From Anaeromyxobacter oryzae (GTDB taxonomy: Bacteria > Myxococcota > Myxococcia > Myxococcales > Anaeromyxobacteraceae), in contig NZ_AP025591.1 of the NCBI RefSeq assembly GCF_023169945.1, forward strand, positions 1,014,501 to 1,078,500: DNA of 64,000 nucleotides. Direction: 5' to 3'. The notes under the pieces are model-generated. The model did not search any database. It was not told the origin of the DNA and was given only the letters and a program-made list of their open reading frames with translations. Shown one piece after another: positions 55,256 through 64,000 of the stretch. The stretch's first letter is position 1. Every line of letters begins with the position of its first letter. A program made the position numbers and the translations under genes.

Positions 55256-55933
55256 ATGGCGGAATCCGGCAAGGCCGCGTTCTTCGACGTGGACGGCACG
55301 CTCGTCCGCACGAACATCGTCCACGCGTTCGCCTACTACGCCATGAACCAGGGGTCCTTGTTCGGGACCGCATGGCAGACCGCGAAGACGGTCCTCTCGA
55401 TCCCGCTCTTCCTCGCGACGGACCGCGTCGACCGGAAGACGTTCAACGAGCTGTTCTACGCGTACTACCGGGGCCAGAGCGAGGACCGGCTCGAGACGCT
55501 CGCGGACGAGCTCTTCGAGGACGTGCTGAAGCCCGCGGTTCACTCCGGGTCGCGCCGGCTCGTGGACGAGGCGCGCCGCGCCGGGTGCCGCATCGTGTTC
55601 GTCACCGGCGCGCTGGACTTCACCGTGCGTCGCCTCGCCGAGCACCTCGGCGCGGACGAGGTGCTCGCGAACCGGATGCGGTTCGTGCAGGGCATCGCCA
55701 CCGGGCGCGTCGTGCCCCCCATCATCGAGGGCGCGCACAAGGCGCTCGTCGTCCGCGACTGGTGCGTGAAGCACCACGTCGCCCTCGAGAAGAGCTTCGC
55801 CTACTCCGACTCGTTCAGCGACTACCCGATGCTCGCGGTCGTCGGCCACCCGGCCGCCGTGAACCCCGACGCCCGCCTCGCGCGCGTCGCCCGCGCGTAC
55901 GAGTGGCCGATCCTGCGCACCACGGAGGAATAG
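55256..55933 (+). CDS. HAD-IB family phosphatase of the putative ether-lipid cluster
   Basis: The 225-residue product has the haloacid dehalogenase motifs: FFDVDGTLV (motif I, near residue 11), VFVTGA (motif II, near 122) and [11 protein letters not shown] (motif IV, near 184). It resembles the SerB/CicA-type HAD-IB group, which dephosphorylates small molecules. ATG 55256 was chosen because motif I follows closely. It lies 5 bp before the LarA-like gene, so it is in one operon. It may remove a phosphate from a lipid precursor; this is inference. Confidence 0.9.
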   Translation: MAESGKAAFFDVDGTLVRTNIVHAFAYYAMNQGSLFGTAWQTAKTVLSIPLFLATDRVDRKTFNELFYAYYRGQSEDRLETLADELFEDVLKPAVHSGSRRLVDEARRAGCRIVFVTGALDFTVRRLAEHLGADEVLANRMRFVQGIATGRVVPPIIEGAHKALVVRDWCVKHHVALEKSFAYSDSFSDYPMLAVVGHPAAVNPDARLARVARAYEWPILRTTEE

Positions 55934-55938
55934 CCACG

Positions 55939-57552
55939 ATGCGCACGCCGCGGAGCCTCGGCCGGTTCTACGAGACGACCGAGCCGATCGTCACCATCGA
56001 CACCGACTCGCCGCCCCGCGTCCTCTTCTCCGGCGAGGACCTCCTCGTGGAGGATCTGCCGGTCGGGACGAAGGTCATCTACCCGCGGCCGCCCGTCGCG
56101 GGGCTCCCGAACGTCAAGGCCGCGATCCGCCGCGCGATCAACCAGCCGGAGGAGTCGCCGCCGCTGCACGCCCTCCTCCGGCCGGGCATGAAGGTGACGA
56201 TCGCCCTCGACGACATCTCCCTGCCGCTCCCGCCCATGCGGACGCCCGACGTGCGGCAGCAGGTGCTCGAGGTGATCCTCCCGCTCCTCGCCGACTCGGG
56301 CGTGGACGACGTGCACCTCGTCATCGCGGTCTGCCTGCACCGGCACATGACGCGGGACGAGATGAAGCGGATGGTCGGGGCGGACATCTTCGACGCCTTC
56401 TACCCGGACCGCTACTACAACCACGACGCCGAGGATCCCGGCGGCAACGTCGTGATCGGCGAGACGCGCCACGGCGAGCAGGTGATCGTGAACCGCCGCG
56501 CGGCGGAGTCCGACCTCCTCATCTACGTGAACCTGAACCTCGTCCCGATGGACGGCGGCCACAAGTCGGTCGGCACCGGGCTCACGACCTACGAGGGCGT
56601 GAAGGCGCACCACACGCCCGACCACATCCGGAAGAGCGACTCGTACATGGACCCGGCGCGGTCGGAGCTGCACCGCTCCGTGGAGCGAATCGGCAAGGTC
56701 ATCGACGCGAACCTGAACGTGTTCCACGTCGAGACGACGATCAACAACCGGATGTTCGATGGCCCGCTCGACTTCCTCATGAAGCGCGAGGAGGCGTACG
56801 GCGAGGTGGATCGCCTGAAGCTCTCGGCCATGAAGGCCGCGCTCTCGCGGATGCCCGCCGCGGCGAAGCGGAAGATGTTCCAGGCGGTCCCGGCGGCCTA
56901 CGAGGTGATCGCGGTCGCGGCGGGGAAGACGGAGCCGACGCACGCGAAGATCCTGAAGGCGAGCTGGGCGCAGTACGCGGTGGACGTGGACTTCCAGGCC
57001 GACGTGCTGGTGTACGGCGTGCCGTTCATCTCGCCCTACAACGTGAACTCGATCCTGAACCCGCTCCTCGTCCAGGTGATGGCGTGCGGGTACTTCTTCA
57101 ACTTCTACCGGGGGAAGCCGCTCCTGAAGAAGGGCGGCACGCTCATCCTCACCCACCCCTGCTCCGACGCCTTCGACCCGGTTCACCACCCGAGCTACAT
57201 CGAGTTCTTCCACCGGCTGCTGCCCGAGACGAGGGACGCGAAGGTGCTCGAGGCGAAGTACGAGCGCGAGTTCGCCGAGAACCCCACGTACGTGCACCTG
57301 TACCGGACCGGCCACGCGTACCACGGCGCCCACCCCTTCTTCATGTGGTACTGGGGCGAGAACGGGCGCGCGCACATGGGGAGGATCATCGCGGTCGGAG
57401 CCGACAACGCGCACGTGCCGCGGCTCCTCGGGTGGGAGCCCGCCGAGACCCTCGCCGAGGCCATCGACATGGCGCGGTCCACCCATGGCCGCGGGGCCGA
57501 GATCGCGATGCTGCACCACCCGCCCATCGTGATGACGCAGAACCTCGGATGA
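55939..57552 (+). CDS. LarA/DUF2088-like protein of the putative ether-lipid cluster
   Basis: The 537-residue product resembles the lactate racemase (LarA) fold. The LarA-type segments [16 protein letters not shown] (near 133) and [11 protein letters not shown] are visible, with several His residues that could serve as nickel-pincer or active-site ligands. LarA is about 420 residues, so this is a longer, divergent branch. LarB, LarC and LarE are not in the window, so the cofactor cannot be assumed. GGAGG is upstream. Its TGA overlaps the next start as ATGA. Confidence 0.85.
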   Translation: MRTPRSLGRFYETTEPIVTIDTDSPPRVLFSGEDLLVEDLPVGTKVIYPRPPVAGLPNVKAAIRRAINQPEESPPLHALLRPGMKVTIALDDISLPLPPMRTPDVRQQVLEVILPLLADSGVDDVHLVIAVCLHRHMTRDEMKRMVGADIFDAFYPDRYYNHDAEDPGGNVVIGETRHGEQVIVNRRAAESDLLIYVNLNLVPMDGGHKSVGTGLTTYEGVKAHHTPDHIRKSDSYMDPARSELHRSVERIGKVIDANLNVFHVETTINNRMFDGPLDFLMKREEAYGEVDRLKLSAMKAALSRMPAAAKRKMFQAVPAAYEVIAVAAGKTEPTHAKILKASWAQYAVDVDFQADVLVYGVPFISPYNVNSILNPLLVQVMACGYFFNFYRGKPLLKKGGTLILTHPCSDAFDPVHHPSYIEFFHRLLPETRDAKVLEAKYEREFAENPTYVHLYRTGHAYHGAHPFFMWYWGENGRAHMGRIIAVGADNAHVPRLLGWEPAETLAEAIDMARSTHGRGAEIAMLHHPPIVMTQNLG

Positions 57553-60500
57553 ACGCGCACGGCAAGAACGGGGCGCACGGGCCCCACGTCCCCGCGACCC
57601 GGGCGCCGCCCGGGGGCAGGCCGCCGCCGCTCGACGTCGCGCGCCTGCTCGAGGGGCGGCGCCTCCTCGTCACCGGCGCCACCGGGTTCGTCGGCAAGGT
57701 CGCGCTCTCGCTGCTGCTCGACCGCTACCCCGGCGTCGGCCGCGTGTTCGTCCTGGTCCGGCCGGGGACCGGCGGGACGCCCGACGCGCGGTTCTTCGGG
57801 AAGATCGTCCCGGGCCGGCCGTTCGATCCGCTCCGCGCCCGCCACGGCAGCGCCTTCGAGGCGTTCGTCCGCGAGAAGTGCCTTCCGCTCGCGGGCGACG
57901 TGTCGGCGCCGCTCCTCGGCCTGTCCGCGCCCGACCTCGCCCGGCTCGACGGGCTCGACCTCGTCCTCAACTCCGCGGGCCTCGTCGACTTCGATCCGTC
58001 CCTCGAGCTCGCGCTCGGCGTGAACGTCCACGGACCGCGGAACGCGGTCGAGCTCTGCCGCCGCACCGGCGCCGGCCTCGTCCACGTCTCGACCTGCTAC
58101 GTCGCCGGGAACCGCGACGGCGTGGTGTTCGAGGACGAGGAGATCCCCGGGTACTTCCCGCGGCGCGCCGGCGTCGAGGGGCGGCCCAAGGCGCCCGTGC
58201 TCGACGGCGCGGAGTTCGAGCTCTCCGCGGAGCTCGGCGACGCCGAGCGGCGGATCGCGGAGATCCGCGCGCAGGCCGAGGACCGCGTCCAGCAGTCGCG
58301 GTTCCGCGACCGCGCCCTGGAGCGCCTCGAGGCCGAGGGGCGGCCGCGCGACGACGAGAAGGCGCTCCGGCTCGCCGTGGGCCGGGAGAAGCGGCTCTGG
58401 GTGTCCGAGCGGCTGGTCGAGGCCGGCATGGAGCGCGCCCGGCACTGGGGCTGGCCCAACACGTACACGTACACGAAGTCGCTCGGCGAGCAGGCGATCG
58501 CGGCGAGCGACGTCCCGTGGGCGATCGTCCGGCCGTCGATCGTGGAGAGCGCGCTCCGGTACCCGTTCCCGGGCTGGAACGAGGGCTTCACGACGAGCGC
58601 GCCCCTCGCGTTCATGGGCCTCAAGGGACAGCGCGCGTTCCCGATCTCCGACCAGGCGATCCTCGACGTGGTGCCGGTGGACCTGGTCGCGGCCGGCCTC
58701 GTCGCGGTCTCCGCGGAGCTGCTCGAGCGCCGGGACGCCTTGCGAGCGAAGGTCCAGCCGGACCAGGCCGTACCGGAGCGAGCGGGGAGACCGGGGGGGC
58801 GCGAGCCGGACGCGGGTGTCCCCGCGGCGGGAAGGGTCTTCCACCTCGCCTCCGGCGACGTGAACCCGCTCTGGGCCTCGCGCGCCGTCGAGCTGACCGC
58901 CCTCTACCGCCGCAGGTTCTACCGCGAGCGGACCGAGGGGAACGCCACCTGGAACAAGGTCCTCTCGCGCGTCGAGCCGTACCCGGTGTCTCGCGCGCAC
59001 TACCGGGTGTTCTCGTCGCCCGCGTTCGCCGCGCTGGCCCGGGGCGCGCGCCGGCTCGTCGAGGAGCACGCGCCGCGCTGGGGCGCCCCGAGGCTCTCCG
59101 CGCTCGCGCACCGCGTCGCCGGGGAGCTCGACGAGTGGACCCGGAAGTTCGAGCAGCTCGAGGCGCTCTGGAACCTCTACCTGCCCTTCGTCTGGGACAA
59201 CCACTACGTCTTCCGCTGCGCGGGGATCCGCGCGCTGCGCGAGCGCCTCCCGGAGGCCGACCGCGCCCTCGTCCCGTGGGACCCGGAGGCGCTCGACTGG
59301 AGGCGGTACTGGCTCGACGTGCACATGAAGGGGATGGAGGAGTGGGTCTTCCCGGGCCTCGAGGAGGAGGCGGACCGGCGCGTGCACGCGCCGAGGGCGC
59401 ACCGCGACCTCCTCGAGCTCCTCGACTCCGCCTGCGTCCGGTGGAAGGACCGTGTGGCGCTCCGGATGGCGGGGAGCGCGAAGGAGCGGATCACCTACGG
59501 GGAGCTGCGCGCCCTCTCGGATCGCGTCGCGGCGTTCCTCGCCGCCGCGGGCGTCGCGAGGGGGGATCGCGTGCTCCTCGCGTCCGAGAACCGGCCGGAG
59601 TGGGCGGTCGCGTACTTCGGGATCCTCCGCGCCGGCGCCGCCGCGGTGCCGGTGGATCCGAAGCTCTCCGAGGCGGAGCTCCTGAACCTCTGGCGCACCG
59701 CCGGAGCGCGGATCGGTCTCCTCTCCGACGACGCCGCGGAGGCGGCGCCCGGGCTCGCGGCGCGGGCGGCGGAGGCGGTGCCCGGCGCGCGGGCCGTGCT
59801 CCTCGGCGAGGCGCTCGCCGGCGGGCCCGCCCCGCCCGCGACGCGCGTATCGCCCGACGACCTCGCCTCGCTGATCTTCACGAGCGGCACCACCGGGACG
59901 CCGAAGGGCGTCATGCTCTCCCACCGGAACTTCGCGAGCCTGGTCGCGAAGCTCGTCGGGATCTTCGACCTCGGGCCCGGCGACGGGATGCTGTCGGTGC
60001 TGCCGCTGCACCACACCTTCGAGTTCACCGCCGGCCTGCTCGTCCCGCTCTCCCGCGGCGCCGAGGTCGAGTACCTCGACGAGCTCACCGCCGACCGCAT
60101 CGGCGAGGCGCTGGGCAGCGGGCGCGTGACGGCCATGATCGGCGTGCCGGCGCTCTGGTCGCTGCTGCACCGCCGCATCACGCAGGAGATCGCGGCGAAG
60201 CCGGGCCTCGTCGAGGGCGTGATGAACGCGCTCCGGAAGGGGAACGCGAAGCTCCGGGCGTCGGACCTCGGCTGGAACCTCGGGAAGCTCCTCTTCTGGC
60301 CGGTGCACCGGCGCTTCGGCGGGCGCCTCCGGCTCCTCGTGTCCGGCGGCTCGGCGCTCGATCCGGAGGTCCAGCGCGCGTTCCACGACCTCGGCTTCGA
60401 CCTGTACGAGGGCTACGGCCTCACCGAGGCGGCGCCGGTGCTCGCCGTCGCGAAGCCCGGCGGCGGCGTGCCGCCCGGGAGCGTCGGGCCGGCGCTCCCG

Positions 60501-62330
60501 GGCGTGGAGCTCAAGATCGCGGACCCGGACGCGAGCGGCGTGGGAGAGGTGCTCGCCCGCGGCCCGAACGTCATGACCGGCTACTGGCGGGGCGGCGACG
60601 CGCCGGGCGTCGACGACGCGCTCACGGCCGAGGTGCTCGAGGACGGCTGGCTCCGGACCGGCGACCTCGGGAAGCTCGACGCCGACGGGAACCTGACGCT
60701 CGTCGGGCGGGAGAAGGACGTCATCATCGACGCGAACGGGAAGAACGTGTACCCGGACGAGGTCGAGGAGCGGTACCGGGACCCGGACCTGGTGAAGGAG
60801 CTGTGCGTCGTCGGCCTGCCGGACGGGACCGCCGAGAAGGTCGCGATGATCGTGGTGCCGGAGTACGGCGACCGCGATCGTGGCGAGGTCCGGGCCGCGC
60901 TCGACGCGCACGTCCGCGCCGTCACGGCGTCCCTCCCGTTCCACCTGCGCGTGAAGGTGTGGCACGTGCTCGACGCCGAGCTCCCGAAGACCGCGACGCG
61001 GAAGGTGAAGCGGCCGCTCGTCCGCGAGGAGCTGCAGCGGCTCGAGGCGGCGGCCGCGAAGGGGCGCCGCGCCCGCGAGCGCGCCGGCGAGCTCGGCGAG
61101 GGCGCCGCCGCCGACGGGTGGCTGCTCGACCTCCTCGCCGACGTCTCGCGACGGCCCCGCGCCGGGATCGCCCACGACAGCCGCCTCGAGGCGGACCTCG
61201 GGCTCGACTCCCTGATGCTCACCGAGCTCGCCGCCGCGCTCGAGACGGCCGGCGTGCCGGCGGCGGCGATCGAGGACCTGCACCACGTCCAGACCGTCGG
61301 CGAGCTCGCGCGCGCCGTGAGGGCCGCGGCCCGGAAGCCGCCGGCGCACGAGGCGGCGCACCGGCGCGCCGCGAAGGAGCCCGCGGAGGACGGCGCGCTC
61401 GCGATCCCGGCGCCGCTCGCGGCGCTCGGGCGGCGCATCCTCGCCATCGGGCAGCGCGCGCTGTACCAGGACCTCTACCGGACGCGGGTGGTGGGCGAGG
61501 CGTTCATCCCGCACGACCGGAACGTGCTCGTCGTGGCGAATCACGCGAGCCACCTCGACATGGGCCTCGTGAAGGTGGCCCTCGGGGAGGAGGGCGCACG
61601 CCTCGCGGCGCTCGCCGCCAGGGACTACTTCTTCGACACGCCGGTGAAGCGCGCCTACTTCGAGAACTTCACGAACCTCATCCCGATGGAGCGCGAGGGC
61701 TCGCTCCGTGCGAGCCTCGGGGCGGCGGCCGAGGCGCTCCGGCGCGGGTATCACCTCCTCATCTTCCCGGAGGGGACGCGCTCCCGGGACGGCGAGATGC
61801 GCGCGTTCTACCCGACGGCGGGCTACCTCGCGCTGCAGTGCGACGTCGACGTCCTGCCGGTCTGGATCGCCGGCACCCGCGCCGCGCTGCCGCCGGGCGC
61901 GACGCTCCCGAAGCGCACCGACCTGGAGGTCTGGTTCGGCCCGCCGATCCCGGTGGCGGAGCTGCGCCGGCGGACGGCGGCGCTCCCACGGAGCGACGCG
62001 TACAAGGCCGCGACCGAGGTGATGGAGGACGCGGTGCGGGCGCTGGGGGAGAGGTGGAGGAGCGAACGGAAGGGGGCCGCGCCGGCGACGCCGGACGCGA
62101 GCGCGACCGCCGTGCCCGTGCCCCTGAACGCGCCCGCACCCCGTGCCTCTGACCCGCGTCCCGTGGCCCGTGGCCCGCATCCCGTGCCCCGCGACCCGAC
62201 CGCGACCTCGACGGCGACCGTGCCCCCCATCTCCGTTCGCCCCGAGCGTGGCGCCCGCGAGGCGGGCGCGGAGTCGAAGGGCGCGCCCGCCCCGACCGGC
62301 AAGGTGGCCGCGAAGCCGGAGGAGCCTTGA
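57549..62330 (+). CDS. elbD: Multidomain reductase / AMP-ligase / ACP / acyltransferase (ElbD-like)
   Basis: The 1593-residue product combines four activities. A fatty-acyl reductase (NAD_binding_4 type) is at about 33-430, with [10 protein letters not shown] near 41 and [10 protein letters not shown] near 305. An AMP-dependent ligase is at about 615-1165, with [11 protein letters not shown] near 777 and RTGDLGKL near 1037. A phosphopantetheine carrier has LGLDSLML with its Ser near 1219. A PlsC acyltransferase has NHASHLD near 1330 and FPEGTRS near 1406. This order fits ElbD of M. xanthus, a multifunctional ether-lipid enzyme. The last 90 residues are Pro/Ala-rich and carry the GTGCCC repeat. 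Confidence 0.9.
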   Translation: MNAHGKNGAHGPHVPATRAPPGGRPPPLDVARLLEGRRLLVTGATGFVGKVALSLLLDRYPGVGRVFVLVRPGTGGTPDARFFGKIVPGRPFDPLRARHGSAFEAFVREKCLPLAGDVSAPLLGLSAPDLARLDGLDLVLNSAGLVDFDPSLELALGVNVHGPRNAVELCRRTGAGLVHVSTCYVAGNRDGVVFEDEEIPGYFPRRAGVEGRPKAPVLDGAEFELSAELGDAERRIAEIRAQAEDRVQQSRFRDRALERLEAEGRPRDDEKALRLAVGREKRLWVSERLVEAGMERARHWGWPNTYTYTKSLGEQAIAASDVPWAIVRPSIVESALRYPFPGWNEGFTTSAPLAFMGLKGQRAFPISDQAILDVVPVDLVAAGLVAVSAELLERRDALRAKVQPDQAVPERAGRPGGREPDAGVPAAGRVFHLASGDVNPLWASRAVELTALYRRRFYRERTEGNATWNKVLSRVEPYPVSRAHYRVFSSPAFAALARGARRLVEEHAPRWGAPRLSALAHRVAGELDEWTRKFEQLEALWNLYLPFVWDNHYVFRCAGIRALRERLPEADRALVPWDPEALDWRRYWLDVHMKGMEEWVFPGLEEEADRRVHAPRAHRDLLELLDSACVRWKDRVALRMAGSAKERITYGELRALSDRVAAFLAAAGVARGDRVLLASENRPEWAVAYFGILRAGAAAVPVDPKLSEAELLNLWRTAGARIGLLSDDAAEAAPGLAARAAEAVPGARAVLLGEALAGGPAPPATRVSPDDLASLIFTSGTTGTPKGVMLSHRNFASLVAKLVGIFDLGPGDGMLSVLPLHHTFEFTAGLLVPLSRGAEVEYLDELTADRIGEALGSGRVTAMIGVPALWSLLHRRITQEIAAKPGLVEGVMNALRKGNAKLRASDLGWNLGKLLFWPVHRRFGGRLRLLVSGGSALDPEVQRAFHDLGFDLYEGYGLTEAAPVLAVAKPGGGVPPGSVGPALPGVELKIADPDASGVGEVLARGPNVMTGYWRGGDAPGVDDALTAEVLEDGWLRTGDLGKLDADGNLTLVGREKDVIIDANGKNVYPDEVEERYRDPDLVKELCVVGLPDGTAEKVAMIVVPEYGDRDRGEVRAALDAHVRAVTASLPFHLRVKVWHVLDAELPKTATRKVKRPLVREELQRLEAAAAKGRRARERAGELGEGAAADGWLLDLLADVSRRPRAGIAHDSRLEADLGLDSLMLTELAAALETAGVPAAAIEDLHHVQTVGELARAVRAAARKPPAHEAAHRRAAKEPAEDGALAIPAPLAALGRRILAIGQRALYQDLYRTRVVGEAFIPHDRNVLVVANHASHLDMGLVKVALGEEGARLAALAARDYFFDTPVKRAYFENFTNLIPMEREGSLRASLGAAAEALRRGYHLLIFPEGTRSRDGEMRAFYPTAGYLALQCDVDVLPVWIAGTRAALPPGATLPKRTDLEVWFGPPIPVAELRRRTAALPRSDAYKAATEVMEDAVRALGERWRSERKGAAPATPDASATAVPVPLNAPAPRASDPRPVARGPHPVPRDPTATSTATVPPISVRPERGAREAGAESKGAPAPTGKVAAKPEEP
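62110..62200 (+). repeat. GTGCCC-rich repeat inside the elbD-like coding tail
   Basis: This segment resembles the intergenic 40762-40867 repeat in order and orientation: GTGCCCGTGCCC, then TGAACG, CCCG, TGCC, TGACCCGC and TCCCGTGGCCCG. It is translated in frame into a Pro/Val/Arg-rich linker after the acyltransferase domain. This suggests an inserted or expanded repeat that the protein tolerates. Confidence 0.65.
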
Positions 62331-63346
62331 ACCTCCTCGTCACCGGCGGCACCGGCTTCCTCGGGACGGCCCTCGTCCCCATCCTGGCCGGCGAGGGGCA
62401 CCGGCTCCGGCTCCTGCAGCGGTCGGCCGCCGCGGACGCGGAGCGGCTCGGCGCCGAGGTCGTCCGGGCCGCCATCGGCGACGCGGACGCGATCCGCGCC
62501 GCGCTCGACGGCGTCGAAGCGGTGGTGCACCTGGCCGGGCAGGTCTCCTTCGATCCCGGCGATCCCGCGCGGCTGTACGATCTGCACGTCCAGGGGACCC
62601 GGCGCCTCCTCGAGGCCTCCGCGGCCGCGGGCGTGAAGCGCGTCGTGCTGGCGTCGTCCTCCGGCACCATCGCGGTGTCGCGGGACGACCGGATCGCGAC
62701 GGAGGCCGACCCCTACCCGTTCGACGTCGTGGGGGGGTGGCCGTACTACCTCTCGAAGATCTACCAGGAGAAGGCCGCCCTCCGGATCCAGCGCGACACC
62801 GGGCTCCCGGTCGTCGTGCTGAACCCGTCGCTCCTGCTCGGTCCGGGCGACGCGCGGCTCTCCTCGACCGACGTCGTCTTCAAGTTCATGGAGCGGCGCA
62901 TCCCGGCGATGCCGTCGGGCGGGCTCTCGTTCGTCGACGTCCGCGACGCCGCGGCCGCGTTCGCCGCTGCGCTCGTCCGGGGCCGCCCCGGCGAGCGGTA
63001 CCTGCTCGGCGGCGCGAACATGAGCTTCCGCGAGCTCTTCGGCCGGCTCGAGCGGCTCACCGGCGTCCCCGCCCCACGCGTCGCGCTCCCGTCGCGCGTG
63101 AACGTCGCCGGCGTGCGGCTCCTCGAGAAGCTCTCCGCCTGGCGCGGCGCCGAGGCGCCCATCGACGCGCGCTCCGTCGAGATGGGCGAGCACTTCTGGT
63201 ACTGCGCCTCGACGAGGGCCGAGGAGGAGCTGGGGTTCGTCGCGCGAGATCCGCAGGAGACCCTGTTCGAGACGGTGCGCTGGCTCGACGCTCACGTGCG
63301 CGGCCGGTCGCGGCCCGCGACGCTCGACGACCTGGCGCGCCGCTGA
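62327..63346 (+). CDS. NAD-dependent epimerase/dehydratase, last in putative ether-lipid cluster
   Basis: The 339-residue product is an extended SDR: TGGTGFLG at residue 6, catalytic YYLSK near 143, and the NPSLLLGPGD segment typical of dihydroflavonol-reductase-like enzymes. The TTG start overlaps the previous TGA as TTGA, with GGAGGAG upstream. It is homologous to the first epimerase of the cluster but not a close copy. It probably acts on a lipid intermediate with the multidomain enzyme. Confidence 0.9.
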   Translation: MNLLVTGGTGFLGTALVPILAGEGHRLRLLQRSAAADAERLGAEVVRAAIGDADAIRAALDGVEAVVHLAGQVSFDPGDPARLYDLHVQGTRRLLEASAAAGVKRVVLASSSGTIAVSRDDRIATEADPYPFDVVGGWPYYLSKIYQEKAALRIQRDTGLPVVVLNPSLLLGPGDARLSSTDVVFKFMERRIPAMPSGGLSFVDVRDAAAAFAAALVRGRPGERYLLGGANMSFRELFGRLERLTGVPAPRVALPSRVNVAGVRLLEKLSAWRGAEAPIDARSVEMGEHFWYCASTRAEEELGFVARDPQETLFETVRWLDAHVRGRSRPATLDDLARR

Positions 63347-63391
63347 GCGGAACCGCTCACCCGGCCTCGCCCCGCACGGCGTTCAGGTGGT

Positions 63392-63414
63392 CCTCCCCCG
63401 CGATGCGGGGGAGG
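63392..63414. terminator. Perfect hairpin between convergent genes
   Basis: CCTCCCCCGC (63392-63401) and GCGGGGGAGG (63405-63414) form a perfect 10-bp stem with loop GAT. It lies between the converging epimerase and zinc-ribbon genes. It resembles the hairpins near 5357 in composition (CTCCCCC/GGGGGAG) and may belong to the same repeat class. Confidence 0.6.
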
Positions 63415-63420
63415 GCGCGC

Positions 63421-63735
63421 TCACATCGTCCCGTTCGATACGTCCCTGAGCTTCCGCACCGCCGCCACGCCGCAGCGCTCGCCGCACGCCACGCAGACCT
63501 CGTACGTGAGCTCCTTCACGACGAGGACGTCGGGGTGGGCGTCCGCGGGCGCGATGCGGATCCCGCAGCCCGGACACGCGAGCGCCTCGACCCGCACCGG
63601 CCGCGCGAGGATCACCGACGTCCGGCGCGCCGGTGGGCAGGCGCTGCACTCGACACCGTAGAGGTAGCCGGTCTCGAGCCGCGGCGGCACCGCGTCGAGG
63701 TCCGCGCCACAGTACTGGCAGAGCTCGGTCGCCAC
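63421..63735 (-). CDS. Small zinc-ribbon protein
   Basis: The 104-residue product holds four Cys pairs: CQYC near residue 6, ECSACPP near 29, CPGC near 54, and CVACGERC near 81. They suggest two zinc ribbons or knuckles. There is no signal peptide or membrane helix. It may bind nucleic acid or a partner protein; no family was recognised. It is convergent with the last cluster gene. Confidence 0.75.
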   Translation of the reverse strand: MATELCQYCGADLDAVPPRLETGYLYGVECSACPPARRTSVILARPVRVEALACPGCGIRIAPADAHPDVLVVKELTYEVCVACGERCGVAAVRKLRDVSNGTM

Positions 63736-63800
63736 GCTGCTCGTCTAATCGCCGGCCCGCCGCGGCGCACTCCCGGGCCCCGCCCCGGACGAGGAAAGGT

Positions 63801-63852
63801 CCCGGGGCGCCGTCCCGGCCGCGCGCCCGCACGGCGAGGACGGCGCCCCGGG
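63801..63852. other. 14-bp perfect inverted repeat, first of two hairpins
   Basis: CCCGGGGCGCCGTC (63801-63814) pairs perfectly with GACGGCGCCCCGGG (63839-63852). A second perfect hairpin follows eight bases later. Both lie downstream of the partial gene on the minus strand. Confidence 0.65.
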
Positions 63853-63860
63853 TTCCGCGC

Positions 63861-63892
63861 GGCGGCGGGGATCCCACCGGATCCCCGCCGCC
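63861..63892 (-). terminator. 14-bp perfect hairpin, second of two
   Basis: GGCGGCGGGGATCC (63861-63874) pairs perfectly with GGATCCCCGCCGCC (63879-63892) around the loop CACC. The outer bases CCGCGC/GCGCGG can extend the stem across short gaps. It is 22 bp downstream of the stop of the minus-strand gene at the window edge and probably ends its transcript, though no T-tract follows. Confidence 0.65.
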
Positions 63893-63914
63893 CCGAGGCC
63901 GCGCGGAATTCAAC

Positions 63915-64000
63915 CTAGTTGCGGAGCCTCGTGATGCCCGACGTGGCCGTGCCGCCGAGGCTCGAGGTCACCGTCACGGTCGTCGGCTGCGGCACGCCCA
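63915..64000 (-). CDS. Partial 3' end of a probable secreted protein
   Basis: The last 85 bases read, on the minus strand, as an open frame to TAG (63915-63917). The visible C-terminus is VTSSLGGTATSGITRLRN, Thr/Ser/Gly-rich, as in exported beta-rich or pilin-like proteins. The two hairpins directly downstream support a real gene end. The rest lies beyond the window. Confidence 0.5.
   Translation of the reverse strand, partial: GVPQPTTVTVTSSLGGTATSGITRLRN

Noticed and set aside
57195-62180. 1661-codon open frame antisense to the megasynthase gene
   Set aside because: It has an Arg/Glu/Val-rich shadow composition, while all four catalytic domain motifs lie on the plus strand.

Overview
The window is very GC-rich, densely coding chromosome of a gram-negative bacterium, most likely a member of the Myxococcota. 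An Anaeromyxobacter-like respiratory generalist fits best. The reasons are two MYXO-CTERM-type C-termini (GCGC or GC motif, hydrophobic stretch, arginine run), many secreted Cys-rich and lipoprotein products, a five-gene cluster matching my memory of the Myxococcus xanthus ether-lipid (elb) locus, and a mix of respiratory genes: cbb3 oxidase, NO reductase and a decaheme outer-membrane cytochrome. Species assignment is inference. I see no insertion sequence, prophage, CRISPR array, rRNA or replication origin.

Layout. 1-8.1 kb holds a giant secreted Cys-rich/TIG protein, a lone receiver, a MEMO-family protein and a secreted metzincin pair. 8.2-12.5 kb holds gltX, a small lipoprotein and a glnS with an extra C-terminal tail. 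12.5-15.9 kb holds two envelope proteins. 16-18.2 kb is a divergent MFS exporter/LysR pair with a candidate operator. 18.4-20.5 kb is norCB with a diheme NorC. 20.6-26.8 kb holds a protease-like lipoprotein, a cNMP-binding/thioredoxin-reductase-like fusion, a small histidine kinase, a tiny membrane protein and an alpha/beta hydrolase. 27.4-31.3 kb is a minus-strand train (aspartase, GspE-N protein, two unknowns, tRNA-Gln, tRNA-Glu) ending in a clear intrinsic terminator. 31.6-36 kb holds a decaheme OmcA/MtrC-type lipoprotein, a Nudix hydrolase and two tandem ferritin-like paralogs. 36-38.6 kb is acnB with a good promoter.

38.8-51.5 kb is a cbb3 oxidase operon between two PAS histidine kinases. 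Its order is ccoN, ccoO with an extra cytochrome c domain, an orphan CcoP-N-like membrane protein, a 46-residue CcoQ/CcoS-like peptide missed by ordinary length cut-offs, ccoG, fixH, a TauE/DsbD-like protein, ccoI and ccoS. Several junctions are 4-bp stop/start overlaps. A molybdopterin oxidoreductase and a small envelope protein follow.

54.2-63.3 kb is the five-gene cluster: epimerase, HAD phosphatase, LarA-like, a 1593-residue reductase/AMP-ligase/ACP/acyltransferase, and a second epimerase. The window closes with a zinc-ribbon protein, two back-to-back perfect hairpins and the 3' end of another minus-strand gene.

The strongest points for follow-up are the rearranged cbb3 subunits, the putative ether-lipid megasynthase cluster, an in-frame fusion of a MYXO-CTERM protein to a lipoprotein-like protein, and a GTGCCC-rich repeat shared by an intergenic gap and the coding tail of the megasynthase.
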